Below, in pieces: positions 28,431 to 38,986 of a stretch of DNA of 64,000 nucleotides (position 1 is its first letter; the number at the start of each line of letters is the position of its first letter). Where the stretch lies: NCBI RefSeq assembly GCF_013358405.1, contig NZ_CP054836.1, positions 3,162,001 to 3,226,000 of the forward strand. Direction: 5' to 3'. This stretch comes from Oricola thermophila. GTDB taxonomy: Bacteria; Pseudomonadota; Alphaproteobacteria; Rhizobiales; Rhizobiaceae. The notes under the pieces are model-generated. The model was given only the letters and a program-made list of their open reading frames with translations. It was not told where the DNA came from and did no database searches. The translations under genes were made by a program, and so were the position numbers.

Positions 28431-29363
28431 ATGTATCTCTGCTGCGGCGACTCCCTGTTCGACATGTTCACCGGCCCGTCGGCCGATCCCCATGGCGTCA
28501 CCATCGACGGCCGCGTCGGCGGCTCGCCGCTCAACGTGGCGCTCGGGCTGGCGCGCATGGGCAACCACTCGCGCTTCTTCACCCGGATCTCCCGCGACAT
28601 GTTCGGCCGGCGCATCGCCGCTTTCATGAGCGACAACGGCATCGATGCCTCGCTGTGCGTTCCGACCAGCGAGAACACGACGCTCGCCATGATCGGGCTC
28701 AAGGCCGACAATTCGGCCGACTACGCGTTCTACACGCAGGGAACGGCGGACTGTTCCATGGTGGAGGCTGACCTGCCGGCGAAGCTGGACGAAACGGTCC
28801 GCGTCATCCATTTCGGCTCGTACTCGACGGCGATCGAACCGACCGCATCGACGCTCTCCGCGCTCGCGGCACGCGAGGGCCGGGACCGCTTCGTCTCCTA
28901 CGACCCCAACCTTCGCACGATGATCGAGCCGGACATGGACATCTGGCGGGCGACCGTGAAAGCGTTCACCGGCGCGGCTTCCTTCGTCAAGGCAAGCGAC
29001 GAGGACGTGGGGCAGCTCGGCACCACGCCGGAGACATTCGCTGCCGATGCGACCGACGCCGGCGCCGATGTCGTATGCGTCACGCTCGGCAATGACGGGG
29101 CGCTGGCCTTCTCGGCCGACGGGCGAGAAACGCAAGTGCCGGGAATCAGGGTCGACGTCGCCGACACGGTGGGCGCCGGCGACACATTCCAGGCGGCCTG
29201 CCTCCACTGGCTGGGCGCAAACGGCCTTGCCGAGCGGGGCAAGGCGCGCGCGGCCGATCTCGACGCCATGGCGAACTTCGCCGTGAAGGCGGCGGCCGTG
29301 ACCTGTACGCGGCGCGGCGCCGACCTGCCGACACTCGCCGACATCGAGTCTTTCGGACGCTGA
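28431..29363 (+). CDS. PfkB-family sugar kinase (fructokinase-like)
   Basis: A 310-residue ribokinase/PfkB kinase phosphorylating a sugar or nucleoside with ATP. The N-terminal GGSPLNVALGLARMG (about 30-44) and the C-terminal DTVGAGDTF anion-hole motif with catalytic Asp (about 244-252) are intact, as is YDPNLRTMI. These resemble rhizobial fructokinases (Frk), but sugar choice is not certain. The frame is open 21 codons upstream; ATG 28431 is where family homology begins. It is a separate unit from the GST cluster. Confidence 0.93.
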   Translation: MYLCCGDSLFDMFTGPSADPHGVTIDGRVGGSPLNVALGLARMGNHSRFFTRISRDMFGRRIAAFMSDNGIDASLCVPTSENTTLAMIGLKADNSADYAFYTQGTADCSMVEADLPAKLDETVRVIHFGSYSTAIEPTASTLSALAAREGRDRFVSYDPNLRTMIEPDMDIWRATVKAFTGAASFVKASDEDVGQLGTTPETFAADATDAGADVVCVTLGNDGALAFSADGRETQVPGIRVDVADTVGAGDTFQAACLHWLGANGLAERGKARAADLDAMANFAVKAAAVTCTRRGADLPTLADIESFGR

Positions 29364-29434
29364 CAAAGCGTTGATTGAACGTAAACCGGTGGTCGCATAG
29401 ATACGGGTGACCCCGAAGCGTTCAGTGATTCTCC

Positions 29435-30124
29435 ATGCTGCTGTTTCATCATCCGATTTCCGCCCCTTCCCGCTTCATCCGCCTCATGCTCGCGGAATAC
29501 CGGGAGGACGCGGAGTTGCGGGAGGAGCAGCCATGGCAAAGACGACCGGAATTCCTGCAGCTCAACCCCGCCGGCACGCTGCCGGTGCTGATCGGGGAAG
29601 CGGGCGTCGCGATCGTCGGCGCTTTCGCGATTTCGGAATACCTGGACGAAACCCGCGGCCCGATGATGCGCGACAGCCGGCTGATGCCGGATTCGCCGCT
29701 GGGACGCGCGGAAGTGCGCCGCCTGGTCGACTGGTTCCTGGTCAAGACCGAGGCGGACGTGACACGCGCCCTGGCGCGCGAGCGGGTCTACAAGCTGCAG
29801 ATGTCGCCGGCACAGGGCGGCGGCGCACCGGACTCGACGGTTCTGCGGACGGCCCGCGCGAACATACGCCAGCACATGCGCTATCTCGGCTGGCTCGCCA
29901 AGAGCCGCGACTGGCTCGCCGGCGAAAGGCTTTCGCTGGCCGATCTCGCTGCCGGCGCGGCGGTCAGCGTGCTGGACTACCTGGGCGAGATCGACTGGAC
30001 GGCGGAACCGGCGGCGCGGGACTGGTATCACCGCATCAAGTCGCGCCCCTCCTTCCGCGACCTCCTTGCCGACCGCGTGCGGCGGCTGCCGCCGGCCTCC
30101 CACTACGCCGACCTGGATTTCTGA
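29435..30124 (+). CDS. Glutathione S-transferase family protein
   Basis: A 229-residue GST. The thioredoxin-like N-terminal domain starts with LFHHPISAPSRFIRLML, in which Ser10 or Ser12 would be the glutathione-activating residue; LNPAGTLPVLI and AISEYLDET follow. The helical C-terminal domain carries LSLADLAAGAAVS. It probably conjugates or reduces electrophiles with glutathione in the cytoplasm. It lies 48 bp before queG on the same strand, a common rhizobial arrangement. Substrate unknown. Confidence 0.92.
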   Translation: MLLFHHPISAPSRFIRLMLAEYREDAELREEQPWQRRPEFLQLNPAGTLPVLIGEAGVAIVGAFAISEYLDETRGPMMRDSRLMPDSPLGRAEVRRLVDWFLVKTEADVTRALARERVYKLQMSPAQGGGAPDSTVLRTARANIRQHMRYLGWLAKSRDWLAGERLSLADLAAGAAVSVLDYLGEIDWTAEPAARDWYHRIKSRPSFRDLLADRVRRLPPASHYADLDF

Positions 30125-30172
30125 GGGGGGCGGCGCTTGCCCCGAACGGCCCCGGACGGGCATGATCGCGCG

Positions 30173-31299
<1,127 letters not shown>

Positions 31300-31303
<4 letters not shown>

Positions 31304-32166
31304 GGGCATTCATATTCGGAGCGGGCTTTTCCGGTCTGGCCCATGGCAAGCGGCTCGCGGAACAAGGCATCCCGGTCGCGGGAACAACCCGAACACCTGA
31401 CCGGATGGAGAAAATGCGCGAGGAGGGCATCACGCCCTTCCTGTTCGACGGCGCGACCGCTTCTGCCGATGTTCTGGACGAGGTCCACGAAACCACGCAC
31501 CTGGTGATCTCCATCCCGCCGGGGCCGGCCGGCGACCCCGTGCTCAAGGCATTGCGCGACGGAGTCGCAGCGATGCCGAAGCTGCAATGGATCGGCTATC
31601 TCTCGACCGTCGGCGTCTATGGCGACCATGACGGGGAATGGGTGACGGAGGAAACCACTTGCCGGCCGCTTTCACAGCGCTCGGTACAGCGACTGGCGGC
31701 CGAAACCTCGTGGCACATCTTCGCCCGCACGATCGAAGTCCCGCTCGCCGTCCTGCGGCTCTCGGGCATCTACGGCCCGGGCCGAAACGCCTTCGTCAAT
31801 CTCGAGGCCGGCACGGCGAAGCGGCTGGTCAAGCCGGGACAGGTGTTCAACCGTGTCCATGTCGACGATATCGCGGCAGCGATCGACTTTCTCGGAAACC
31901 GGTGCCTGGCCGGCATCTACAACGTCACCGACGACGAGCCGGCCCCGCCGCAGGACGTTGTCGAACATGCGGCCTCGTTAATGAAAGTTGATCCGCCGCC
32001 GGAACAGGATTTCGAAACCGCCACAATTTCGCCAATGGCCCGCTCCTTCTACGGGGAAAACAAGCGCGTCTCGAACGCGAAGATCAAGGAAGCGGGCTTC
32101 ACCTTCTCCTATCCGGACTACAGGCAGGCGCTGGACCGGATGTGGGCGGAGAACAGCTGGCGATAG
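31300..32166 (+). CDS. NAD(P)-dependent SDR-like oxidoreductase (YeeZ-like)
   Basis: A 288-residue atypical SDR/epimerase-like protein. It starts with a nucleotide-binding [13 protein letters not shown] loop and keeps a sugar-epimerase-like [13 protein letters not shown] (the YeeZ family has this in place of the catalytic triad) and [12 protein letters not shown]. It overlaps queG by 4 bp, showing translational coupling. Members are widespread with unknown reaction. Conservation beside queG in rhizobia is from general knowledge. Confidence 0.88.
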
Positions 32167-32207
32167 CGCGGTCGGGCGAAGAACCCGCCCGAACCGGGGA
32201 CAGTACA

Positions 32208-32570
32208 TTGAAAACGGCATTCACGGGCACGGCTTTCCTGGCCGCAGCGGCGGCGGCGCTCTGCGCCTGCTCGACACTTCCGGCCAGGGCGCAGTGCGGC
32301 AAGGCATCATGGTACGCTCTGCACTCGCAAACGGCGTCCGGGGAAATGATGGACCCTTCGGAGATGACCGCAGCCCACCGCAAACTGCCATTCGGCACCA
32401 GGGTCAGGGTCACGAACGAGCGCAACGGCAAGTCCGTGATCGTGCGGATCAACGATCGCGGTCCTTTCGTCCGGGGGCGCATCATCGACCTGTCTAAGGC
32501 GGCGGCCAGCCGGATCGGCATGGTGCGTTCGGGCCACGCACCGGTATGCATCGCCGAAACCGGCAAGTAG
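32208..32570 (+). CDS. RlpA-family septal-ring-like DPBB protein
   Basis: A 120-residue exported protein: signal peptide ending ARA-QC (about residue 29), then a double-psi beta-barrel domain with [15 protein letters not shown] and VRINDRGPF, typical of RlpA lytic transglycosylases. It lacks the SPOR domain and a proper lipobox, so it is a minimal soluble form. TTG 32208 is chosen as start because GGGGA ends 7 nt before it; the frame is open further upstream inside the preceding gene. It may cleave peptidoglycan strands. Confidence 0.85.
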   Translation: MKTAFTGTAFLAAAAAALCACSTLPARAQCGKASWYALHSQTASGEMMDPSEMTAAHRKLPFGTRVRVTNERNGKSVIVRINDRGPFVRGRIIDLSKAAASRIGMVRSGHAPVCIAETGK

Positions 32571-32582
32571 CCGGTCGCACAA

Positions 32583-32608
32583 CAAAAAAGCCCGCCGGCC
32601 AGGCGGGC
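32583..32608 (-). terminator. Terminator of the L,D-transpeptidase gene
   Basis: A 7-bp GC stem (32590-32596 with 32602-32608) is followed on the minus strand by TTTTTT (32589-32584). It lies 23 bp beyond the L,D-transpeptidase stop and also 20 bp after the RlpA-like gene on the other strand. Confidence 0.82.
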
Positions 32609-32630
32609 TCAGCATTTCATCGGACGGCAA

Positions 32631-34508
32631 TCAGGATTCTACGCTTTTCCGGCTCTCGTGCACGGCCTCCAGCGCGCGTCCGAGATAGGTATCGCGTCCG
32701 TAGATATCGGGGAAATATTCCACCTCTCCCGAATCGGTCGGAAAGGCCGTGTAATAGGACACGAAGACCGGAATCTTCACCGGCACGCTTTCATGTTCCT
32801 CGCCACCGCCGGCGGCGATACGAGAATTGACGTATTCGACGCTCTTGCCGAGCACGGCGGCCGCCATCTCGCGCGGCTTCTGCAGCCGCACGCAACCATG
32901 GCTGAGCGCACGGTGGTCGCGATCGAACAGGTGTCGCGAGGGCGTGTCGTGCATGTAGATCGCATGCCTGTTCGGGAACAATATCTTGACATCGCCCAAC
33001 GCGTTGGACGGGCCCGGCTTCTGACGCACGTTGAAGGGCACCTTGCCGTTGAACTGCCACCAGTCGATGCTGGCCGAGGAAAGCCGTTCGCCCGAGGTCG
33101 TGGTGACGACATAGCCGGCACGGTCGAGATAGGCCGGATCGTTATGCAGCTTGGGCAGCATCTCGTTGACGATGATCGACTGCGGCACGCCCCAGTAGGG
33201 CTTGAAGACCACCGTCTCGATCTCGTCGTAGAAGAACGAGGTCTGGTTCGACTTCTTGCCGACAATGGCGCGCGTCACCAGCTTGTCCCGGTAATCCTCG
33301 ACATAGGTGGCGCGATAGGCGGGCTGGTTGATCAGCACATGGCGGGCACCGAATTCCTCGGGATGCCAGCGCAGGCGCTCGAGCGCCAACTCGATGCGCC
33401 GGATCTTGGAGGCATGGCCGATGTCGGTGAGGCGGGACACGGTTTTCCGGCCTACAATGCCATCGGCGACAAGGCCGTTGTCGCGCTGGAAATCCTTCAC
33501 CAGCGCCACGATCTCCTCGTCATACCGGTCATCGCCCAGATACTCGGCGAAGGTGGCCGCGTGCTTCTCGTAGGTTTCCGGCGTGACGCGCTTGCGCAGC
33601 GCCTTCATGAGAAGCGGCAGGTCCGGTTCGGCCTGACCGGGCTTCACCAGCATGCCCTCCGGCAGGACGATCTCGTCCACCTTCATGGAGCGCAGCTTCT
33701 TCAGCTCCGCCCTCAGTGCCGCATATTCCTGCTGCTTCGGCTCCAGCGTCCGCAGCCAGGCGACCGGATCGTCGGCCTTCGCCAGCTCTGCGATGGCTTC
33801 TTCCGGCGAAAGGCGGTCCTTGGGGAAGTCATGGTAGCCGGACAGCTTGTTGGGATTGACCACGCCGTCCTTCATGTCCGCCGCATAGCGCAGGACGCGG
33901 GCGGACAGCATGACGTCGAAGGCCAGCAACTCCGCAGTGCGGCCGGCAGGATCGTCCATCGACCAGCCGTCGGAGGGAAGATCGACAGCGTATTCGGTTT
34001 CATCGAGGCCGTGCTCGCCGGCCTTTTCCAGAAGCTCGACGACCGCCTTTGCCTCCGCGGTGACGGAATTGCCGCGCGACCAGATGAAAGCCGGTTTGGC
34101 CGCGTAATGCGCCCTGAGCGCCGCAGCGATGTCCTTCTCCAGCCTGACGGGCGTTTCGGGCGCGAGACGAAGGGCCTCAGCAAAACGCCTGGCCTCGAAG
34201 TCGAGGCTCGGCTCCAGTCCCGCGTTCTCCGCCGGTGCCGGCAGCAGCGAAGCGATATCGGCCGTCACGACAGGGGCAGCCTTGTAGTTGTAGTAACGCG
34301 GGCTCGAGACCGGGACGATCTTCTTCGGCGCCTGCTGCACCTCGGCAGGAACCTCGCGGACACGCCGGTTGCGATTCTCGCGGCGTGCGCGGCCGAACAG
34401 AAGTTCGTGCAACTGGACCTGCGCCTCGGAGGATACGCTCATGGCCGGCACCACCGGCATCGCGAGCGCTGCGGCAAGGACAAGGTTGACGAGACGTCTG
34501 GACTTCAC
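32631..34508 (-). CDS. YcbB-type L,D-transpeptidase
   Basis: A 625-residue periplasmic enzyme that forms 3-3 crosslinks in peptidoglycan. Signal peptide at the N-terminus (RRLVNLVLAAALAMPVVPAM), an SHGCVRL catalytic motif with Cys near residue 539, and a peptidoglycan-binding stretch with LVKDFQRDNGL and IVGRKTVSRL are visible. Size and layout fit the YcbB (LdtD) branch. Start: GTG 34508 has GGAG at 6 nt, whereas ATG 34559 has no ribosome site and would give an odd extension before the signal peptide. Divergent from polA (179 bp). Confidence 0.93.
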   Translation of the reverse strand: MKSRRLVNLVLAAALAMPVVPAMSVSSEAQVQLHELLFGRARRENRNRRVREVPAEVQQAPKKIVPVSSPRYYNYKAAPVVTADIASLLPAPAENAGLEPSLDFEARRFAEALRLAPETPVRLEKDIAAALRAHYAAKPAFIWSRGNSVTAEAKAVVELLEKAGEHGLDETEYAVDLPSDGWSMDDPAGRTAELLAFDVMLSARVLRYAADMKDGVVNPNKLSGYHDFPKDRLSPEEAIAELAKADDPVAWLRTLEPKQQEYAALRAELKKLRSMKVDEIVLPEGMLVKPGQAEPDLPLLMKALRKRVTPETYEKHAATFAEYLGDDRYDEEIVALVKDFQRDNGLVADGIVGRKTVSRLTDIGHASKIRRIELALERLRWHPEEFGARHVLINQPAYRATYVEDYRDKLVTRAIVGKKSNQTSFFYDEIETVVFKPYWGVPQSIIVNEMLPKLHNDPAYLDRAGYVVTTTSGERLSSASIDWWQFNGKVPFNVRQKPGPSNALGDVKILFPNRHAIYMHDTPSRHLFDRDHRALSHGCVRLQKPREMAAAVLGKSVEYVNSRIAAGGGEEHESVPVKIPVFVSYYTAFPTDSGEVEYFPDIYGRDTYLGRALEAVHESRKSVES

Positions 34509-34687
34509 TGCTGGCTCCGGTTGATTCGATGATTTGTCTTGCTGCCCCTCGGGAACCATAACCAACCGAACATCGTTTAGAAAGGGTAAGCGCGGACGTG
34601 CCGGCGATCACGATTTCGTTGGTCACGACGGGAAACCGGCGCGCTTTGGCGTGGACGCATCGCCAGCCCCGCGCTATGGCTCTGACC

Positions 34688-37594
34688 ATGACAAAAGACG
34701 ATCACCTGTTCCTTGTCGACGGATCGGCCTATATTTTCCGGGCCTTTCACGCGCTTCCGCCGCTGACGCGCAAATCGGACGGCTTGCCGGTCGGCGCCGT
34801 GGCCGGGTTCTGCAACATGCTGTGGAAACTGCTGCAGGACGCGCGCGACACCGACGTCGGCGTCACGCCCACCCATTTCGCGGTGATCTTCGACTATTCG
34901 TCGAAGACCTTCCGCAAGGAACTCTATCCCGAATACAAGGCAAACCGGTCCGAGCCGCCGGAAGACCTGGTTCCGCAGTTCGGCCTGATCCGCGAGGCGA
35001 CAAGGGCCTTCAACCTGCCCTGCATCGAGGTCGACGGCTACGAGGCAGACGACATAATCGCAACCTATGCGCGAATGGCAACGGAAGCCGGCGCGCAAAC
35101 CACGATCATCTCGTCGGACAAGGACCTGATGCAACTCGTCGACGACCACGTGTCGATGTACGACCCGATGAAGGACCGCCAGATCGGGATTGCCGAAGTC
35201 GTCAAGAAATTCGGCGTCAAACCGGAGAAGATGATCGACCTGCAGGCGCTTACCGGCGATTCGACCGACAACATTCCCGGCGTGCCCGGCATCGGTCCGA
35301 AGACGGCGGCGCAACTGCTGGATGAATATGGAGATCTCGACACGCTTCTCGAGCGGGCCTCCGAGATCAAGCAGAACAAGCGCCGCGAGAACCTGATCGA
35401 ATTCGCCGACCAGGCGCGGCTGTCGCGCGAACTGGTGACACTGAAGACGGACACACCGCTCGACATCGACCTCGACGGGCTGCGGCTGGAGCCCCAGGAC
35501 GGTCCGAAGCTGATCGCGTTCCTGAAGGCGATGGAATTCAACACGCTGACGCGGCGCGTGGCCGAGGCCACGGATACCGACGCAGGCGAGGTGGAACCGG
35601 CAACGGTCGAAGTGGAAGCAGACACGAAGGCGCACGGACCGGATCTCGACGCGGGGCCGGAATCCGGCGACGGCGCAGCAAAGGACGACGCACCGACGCC
35701 AGCAGCCCTGGCCGAGGAACGCGCAAGAGCCGCGGCCTCGGCCAAGTTCGATCACGACGCATATGTCTGCATCCGCGACGTCGAAACGCTGGACGCCTGG
35801 ATCGCGAAGGCGCGCGAAGCCGGTGTCGTCGCATTCGACACCGAAACCGATTCCCTGGACGCGATGCAGGCGACACTTGCCGGCTTCTCGCTGTGCGCCG
35901 CGCCAGGCGAGGCGGCCTATGTGCCGTTGAACCACAAGGCCGGCGACGGCGACCTGCTCGGCGGCGGACTGGTGGACGGCCAAATCCCGGAAGCGGACGC
36001 ACTGGAGCGGCTGAAGGACCTGCTTGAGGACCCCTCGATCCTCGTGGTCGGACAGAACCTGAAATACGACTGGCTGGTGATGAAGCGCCACGGCATCGAG
36101 ATCGCCTCCCTGGACGACACGATGCTGCTTTCCTACGTGGTCGACGCCGGCACCGGCGGGCACGGCATGGACGCGCTATCGGAACGCTGGCTCGGCCACA
36201 AGCCGATTGCCTTCAAGGACATCGCCGGAACGGGCAAGAAGGCGCTGACCTTCGACATGATCGACCTGGAGACCGCGACACGCTACGCGGCAGAAGACGC
36301 GGACATCACCCTCAGGCTCTGGAAAGTGCTGAAGCCGCAAGTGCTGGCAAGGGGCCTGATGCATGTCTACGAAAGGCTGGAACGGCCGCTCGTCGCGGTG
36401 CTCGCACGCATGGAGGCCCGCGGCATCTCCGTCGACCGCCAAATCCTTAGCCGGCTATCGGGCGAATTTGCGCAGAAGGCGGCGGCGATCGAGGACGAAA
36501 TACACGAACTGGCCGGAGAACGTTTCAATGTCGGCTCGCCGAAGCAGCTCGGCGAGATCCTGTTCGGCAAGCTCGGCCTGCCGGGCGGCACGAAGACGAA
36601 GACCGGCCAGTGGGCGACCAGGGCCTCGCTGCTGGAGGACCTCGCCGCGGAAGGCCACGAACTGCCGCGCCGCATCGTCGACTGGCGCCAGGTGACGAAG
36701 CTGAAATCCACCTATACCGACGCGCTGCCGGGCTACATCAACCCGGAGACGAAGCGGGTGCACACCTCCTACGCGCTCGCCGCGACCTCGACCGGCCGGC
36801 TGGCCTCCTCGGACCCGAACCTGCAGAACATCCCGATCCGCACCGCGGAGGGCCGGCGCATCCGCACCGCCTTCGTCGCCGACAAGGGCAACAAGCTGAT
36901 CTCGGCCGACTACAGCCAGATCGAGTTGCGCGTGCTCGCTCATGTCGCCGACATCGCGCAGCTGAAGCAGGCCTTCGCCGACGGCATCGACATCCACGCA
37001 ATGACGGCGTCGGAAATGTTCGGCGTGCCGGTCGAGGGGATGCCGGCCGAGGTGCGGCGGCGCGCCAAGGCGATCAATTTCGGCATCATCTACGGAATCT
37101 CGGCCTTCGGCCTTGCCAACCAGCTCGGCATCGAGCGGTCGGAGGCGGGCGAGTACATCAAGACCTATTTCGAGCGCTTCCCCGGCATCAGGGACTACAT
37201 GGAGGCGACCAAGGCCTTCGCGCGCGAGAACGGCTATGTCGAGACGATCTTCGGGCGGCGGGCGCACTACCCCGAAATCAGGTCATCCAACCCGCAGGTG
37301 CGCGCCTTCAACGAACGGGCGGCGATCAACGCACCGATCCAGGGCTCGGCGGCCGACATCATCCGCCGCGCGATGATCCGCATGGACGACGCGCTGGCCG
37401 AGGCGAAACTGTCGGCGCAAATGCTCCTGCAGGTGCATGACGAGCTGATCTTCGAGGCACCCGAGAACGAAGTCGAGGAAACCATCGCGGTGGTGCGCGA
37501 GGTCATGGAGAACGCGGCGCTCCCGGCGATCCAGATGGCGGTGCCGCTGCATGTCGACGCCGCCGCCGCGGACAACTGGGACGAGGCGCACTAG
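34688..37594 (+). CDS. polA: DNA polymerase I
   Basis: A 968-residue repair and Okazaki-fragment polymerase with all three domains: 5'-3' exonuclease (about 1-290), 3'-5' proofreading exonuclease with FDTETDSLD near residue 384 and the later YAAEDADITLRL, and polymerase. Motif A DYSQIELR near 741, motif B RRAKAINFGIIYG and motif C QVHDELIFE near 915 are all intact, and the proofreading residues are kept, unlike in some PolA. An acidic and alanine-rich linker joins the first two domains. The ATG at 34688 gives a normal N-terminus; the upstream open frame has no homology. Confidence 0.98.
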   Translation: MTKDDHLFLVDGSAYIFRAFHALPPLTRKSDGLPVGAVAGFCNMLWKLLQDARDTDVGVTPTHFAVIFDYSSKTFRKELYPEYKANRSEPPEDLVPQFGLIREATRAFNLPCIEVDGYEADDIIATYARMATEAGAQTTIISSDKDLMQLVDDHVSMYDPMKDRQIGIAEVVKKFGVKPEKMIDLQALTGDSTDNIPGVPGIGPKTAAQLLDEYGDLDTLLERASEIKQNKRRENLIEFADQARLSRELVTLKTDTPLDIDLDGLRLEPQDGPKLIAFLKAMEFNTLTRRVAEATDTDAGEVEPATVEVEADTKAHGPDLDAGPESGDGAAKDDAPTPAALAEERARAAASAKFDHDAYVCIRDVETLDAWIAKAREAGVVAFDTETDSLDAMQATLAGFSLCAAPGEAAYVPLNHKAGDGDLLGGGLVDGQIPEADALERLKDLLEDPSILVVGQNLKYDWLVMKRHGIEIASLDDTMLLSYVVDAGTGGHGMDALSERWLGHKPIAFKDIAGTGKKALTFDMIDLETATRYAAEDADITLRLWKVLKPQVLARGLMHVYERLERPLVAVLARMEARGISVDRQILSRLSGEFAQKAAAIEDEIHELAGERFNVGSPKQLGEILFGKLGLPGGTKTKTGQWATRASLLEDLAAEGHELPRRIVDWRQVTKLKSTYTDALPGYINPETKRVHTSYALAATSTGRLASSDPNLQNIPIRTAEGRRIRTAFVADKGNKLISADYSQIELRVLAHVADIAQLKQAFADGIDIHAMTASEMFGVPVEGMPAEVRRRAKAINFGIIYGISAFGLANQLGIERSEAGEYIKTYFERFPGIRDYMEATKAFARENGYVETIFGRRAHYPEIRSSNPQVRAFNERAAINAPIQGSAADIIRRAMIRMDDALAEAKLSAQMLLQVHDELIFEAPENEVEETIAVVREVMENAALPAIQMAVPLHVDAAAADNWDEAH

Positions 37595-37601
37595 GCGCCC
37601 G

Positions 37602-38531
37602 TCAGGCGGCGATCCGGCAGTCGAGACGGCCGGCCTTCCAGTCCGCGATGCAGTTCCGGACATGGTCGGCGACGGCGGCAACCGCGCAATCGTCGACATG
37701 GCGGGCCATCATGCGAATCTGGGTCGATTTCAGCTCGGGCAGGCCGTTGGCCTTGCCGAGCGCGACCAGCGGCTCCTCGATCAACAGGGCGGGGATCGGC
37801 GCGATGGCGAGATCCGCCTCGACGGCCGCGATCTGGACGGCATAGTTGCCGCTCATGTAGCCCACGCGATACGCGATGCCCCGACTCTCCAGCGCCTCCA
37901 CCGCGTTCGCGCGCCAGATGCAGCCCTGTTCCCACATGGCCAGCGGCACAGGCGAGCGCAGATGCGCGGTGCCGTTGCGCACGCCGGCCCATACCAGCGG
38001 CTCCTCCAGCAGGACCTCCGCGTCGGCCTCCAGCGGGCGGTCGGGCGCGACGTTCAGCAGCGCAATGTCGAGCGTGCCCGCGCGATAGCGTTCGACCAGC
38101 CGCGAAGAACCGTCGAGCACCACGTCGACCGTGACATTGGGATGGGTGGCGGCAAACTTGCGCAGGATATGCGGAATCAGCCGTATGCCGTAATCGTCGG
38201 GCGCGCCGAACCGGACAGTGCCGGCCATGTCGGGCGTGACGAAACGCGCCATCATCTCGCGGTTCAGCGCGAGAATGCGCTTGGCATAGGTCAGCAGCAC
38301 CTCGCCATCGGCGGTCAGGCTCACGGAACGCGAATCGCGCTCGAAGACGGACGTGCCGAGCATGTCTTCCATCTTCTTGACCTGCATGGACACGGCCGAC
38401 GGCGTGCGGAAGACGCGCTGGGCAGCCCTGGAAAAACTCCCGGTCTCGACGATGGCGACGAATGTCTTCAGCAGGTCGGCATCGAGCAGAAGGGAATTCG
38501 CGGCAGGTTCGAGTGTCTTCGGCTCGTTCAT
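37602..38531 (-). CDS. LysR-family transcriptional regulator
   Basis: A 309-residue LysR-type regulator. The HTH (about 18-80) contains GSFSRAAQRVFRTPSAVSMQVKKMED. It is divergent from a DUF1127 gene. In Brucella and relatives a LysR protein (VtlR) activates small DUF1127 genes, so a similar role is plausible here by analogy, but orthology is not shown. Two inverted repeats in the intergenic region could be its sites. Confidence 0.92.
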   Translation of the reverse strand: MNEPKTLEPAANSLLLDADLLKTFVAIVETGSFSRAAQRVFRTPSAVSMQVKKMEDMLGTSVFERDSRSVSLTADGEVLLTYAKRILALNREMMARFVTPDMAGTVRFGAPDDYGIRLIPHILRKFAATHPNVTVDVVLDGSSRLVERYRAGTLDIALLNVAPDRPLEADAEVLLEEPLVWAGVRNGTAHLRSPVPLAMWEQGCIWRANAVEALESRGIAYRVGYMSGNYAVQIAAVEADLAIAPIPALLIEEPLVALGKANGLPELKSTQIRMMARHVDDCAVAAVADHVRNCIADWKAGRLDCRIAA

Positions 38532-38542
38532 GGCATCCCCGT

Positions 38543-38584
38543 ATTCAGATTATTTGAATGATAACGTCAAATCTATTCGTTTGA
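38543..38584. promoter_or_regulatory. Candidate LysR operators at LysR/DUF1127 divergent promoter
   Basis: ATTCA (38543-38547) with TGAAT (38555-38559) forms an inverted repeat of the T-N11-A type, and TCAAA (38567-38571) with TTTGA (38580-38584) forms a second. Both are AT-rich in a GC-rich genome and lie at the LysR end of the divergent region. Confidence 0.5.
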
Positions 38585-38662
38585 TTGAACCATGGCATTC
38601 GACCATTGTCCAGCCCGCAGCCGGACAGACCCCATCAACCCCGGCGGCACATGGAGACGACA

Positions 38663-38956
38663 ATGACCATTACCGAATATCTCGACACGTCGACCGAGAC
38701 GCACGCCCGATCGTTCTCCCCGATCAACCGCGTCATTGCCCGCACGGCCATGCGGTTCGTCCGGGCGATCAACGCCTGGCACGTCCGGCGCCGCGACCGC
38801 GCAGCCTTCATGAACCTGCTGGACAAGGAGGAATGGGTCTACGAGGACATGGGAATCGGGCGGGCGGACGTGGAATGGGCGGCGCGACTGCCGCTCCATG
38901 TCAATGCATCGCTCGAACTCGAGAAGCTGCGTGCCCGCAACGCAATGGGACGCTGA
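38663..38956 (+). CDS. DUF1127-containing small protein
   Basis: 97 residues with a basic amphipathic DUF1127 (YjiS-like) core around RRRDRAAFMNLLDKEEW, followed by EDMGIGRADVEWA. These short arginine-rich proteins are frequent in rhizobia; one group affects phosphate and carbon metabolism through RNA binding, but this one is untested. ATG 38663 follows GGAG at 6 nt and is preferred to ATG 38651. Divergent from a LysR gene. Confidence 0.85.
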   Translation: MTITEYLDTSTETHARSFSPINRVIARTAMRFVRAINAWHVRRRDRAAFMNLLDKEEWVYEDMGIGRADVEWAARLPLHVNASLELEKLRARNAMGR

Positions 38957-38986
38957 TGACCCGGACCGACAGAAAACCGGCAGGGG

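Noticed and set aside
32658..34532. A 624-codon plus-strand frame opposite the L,D-transpeptidase
   Set aside because: Antisense shadow; the minus strand carries the HGCVR catalytic motif and signal peptide.
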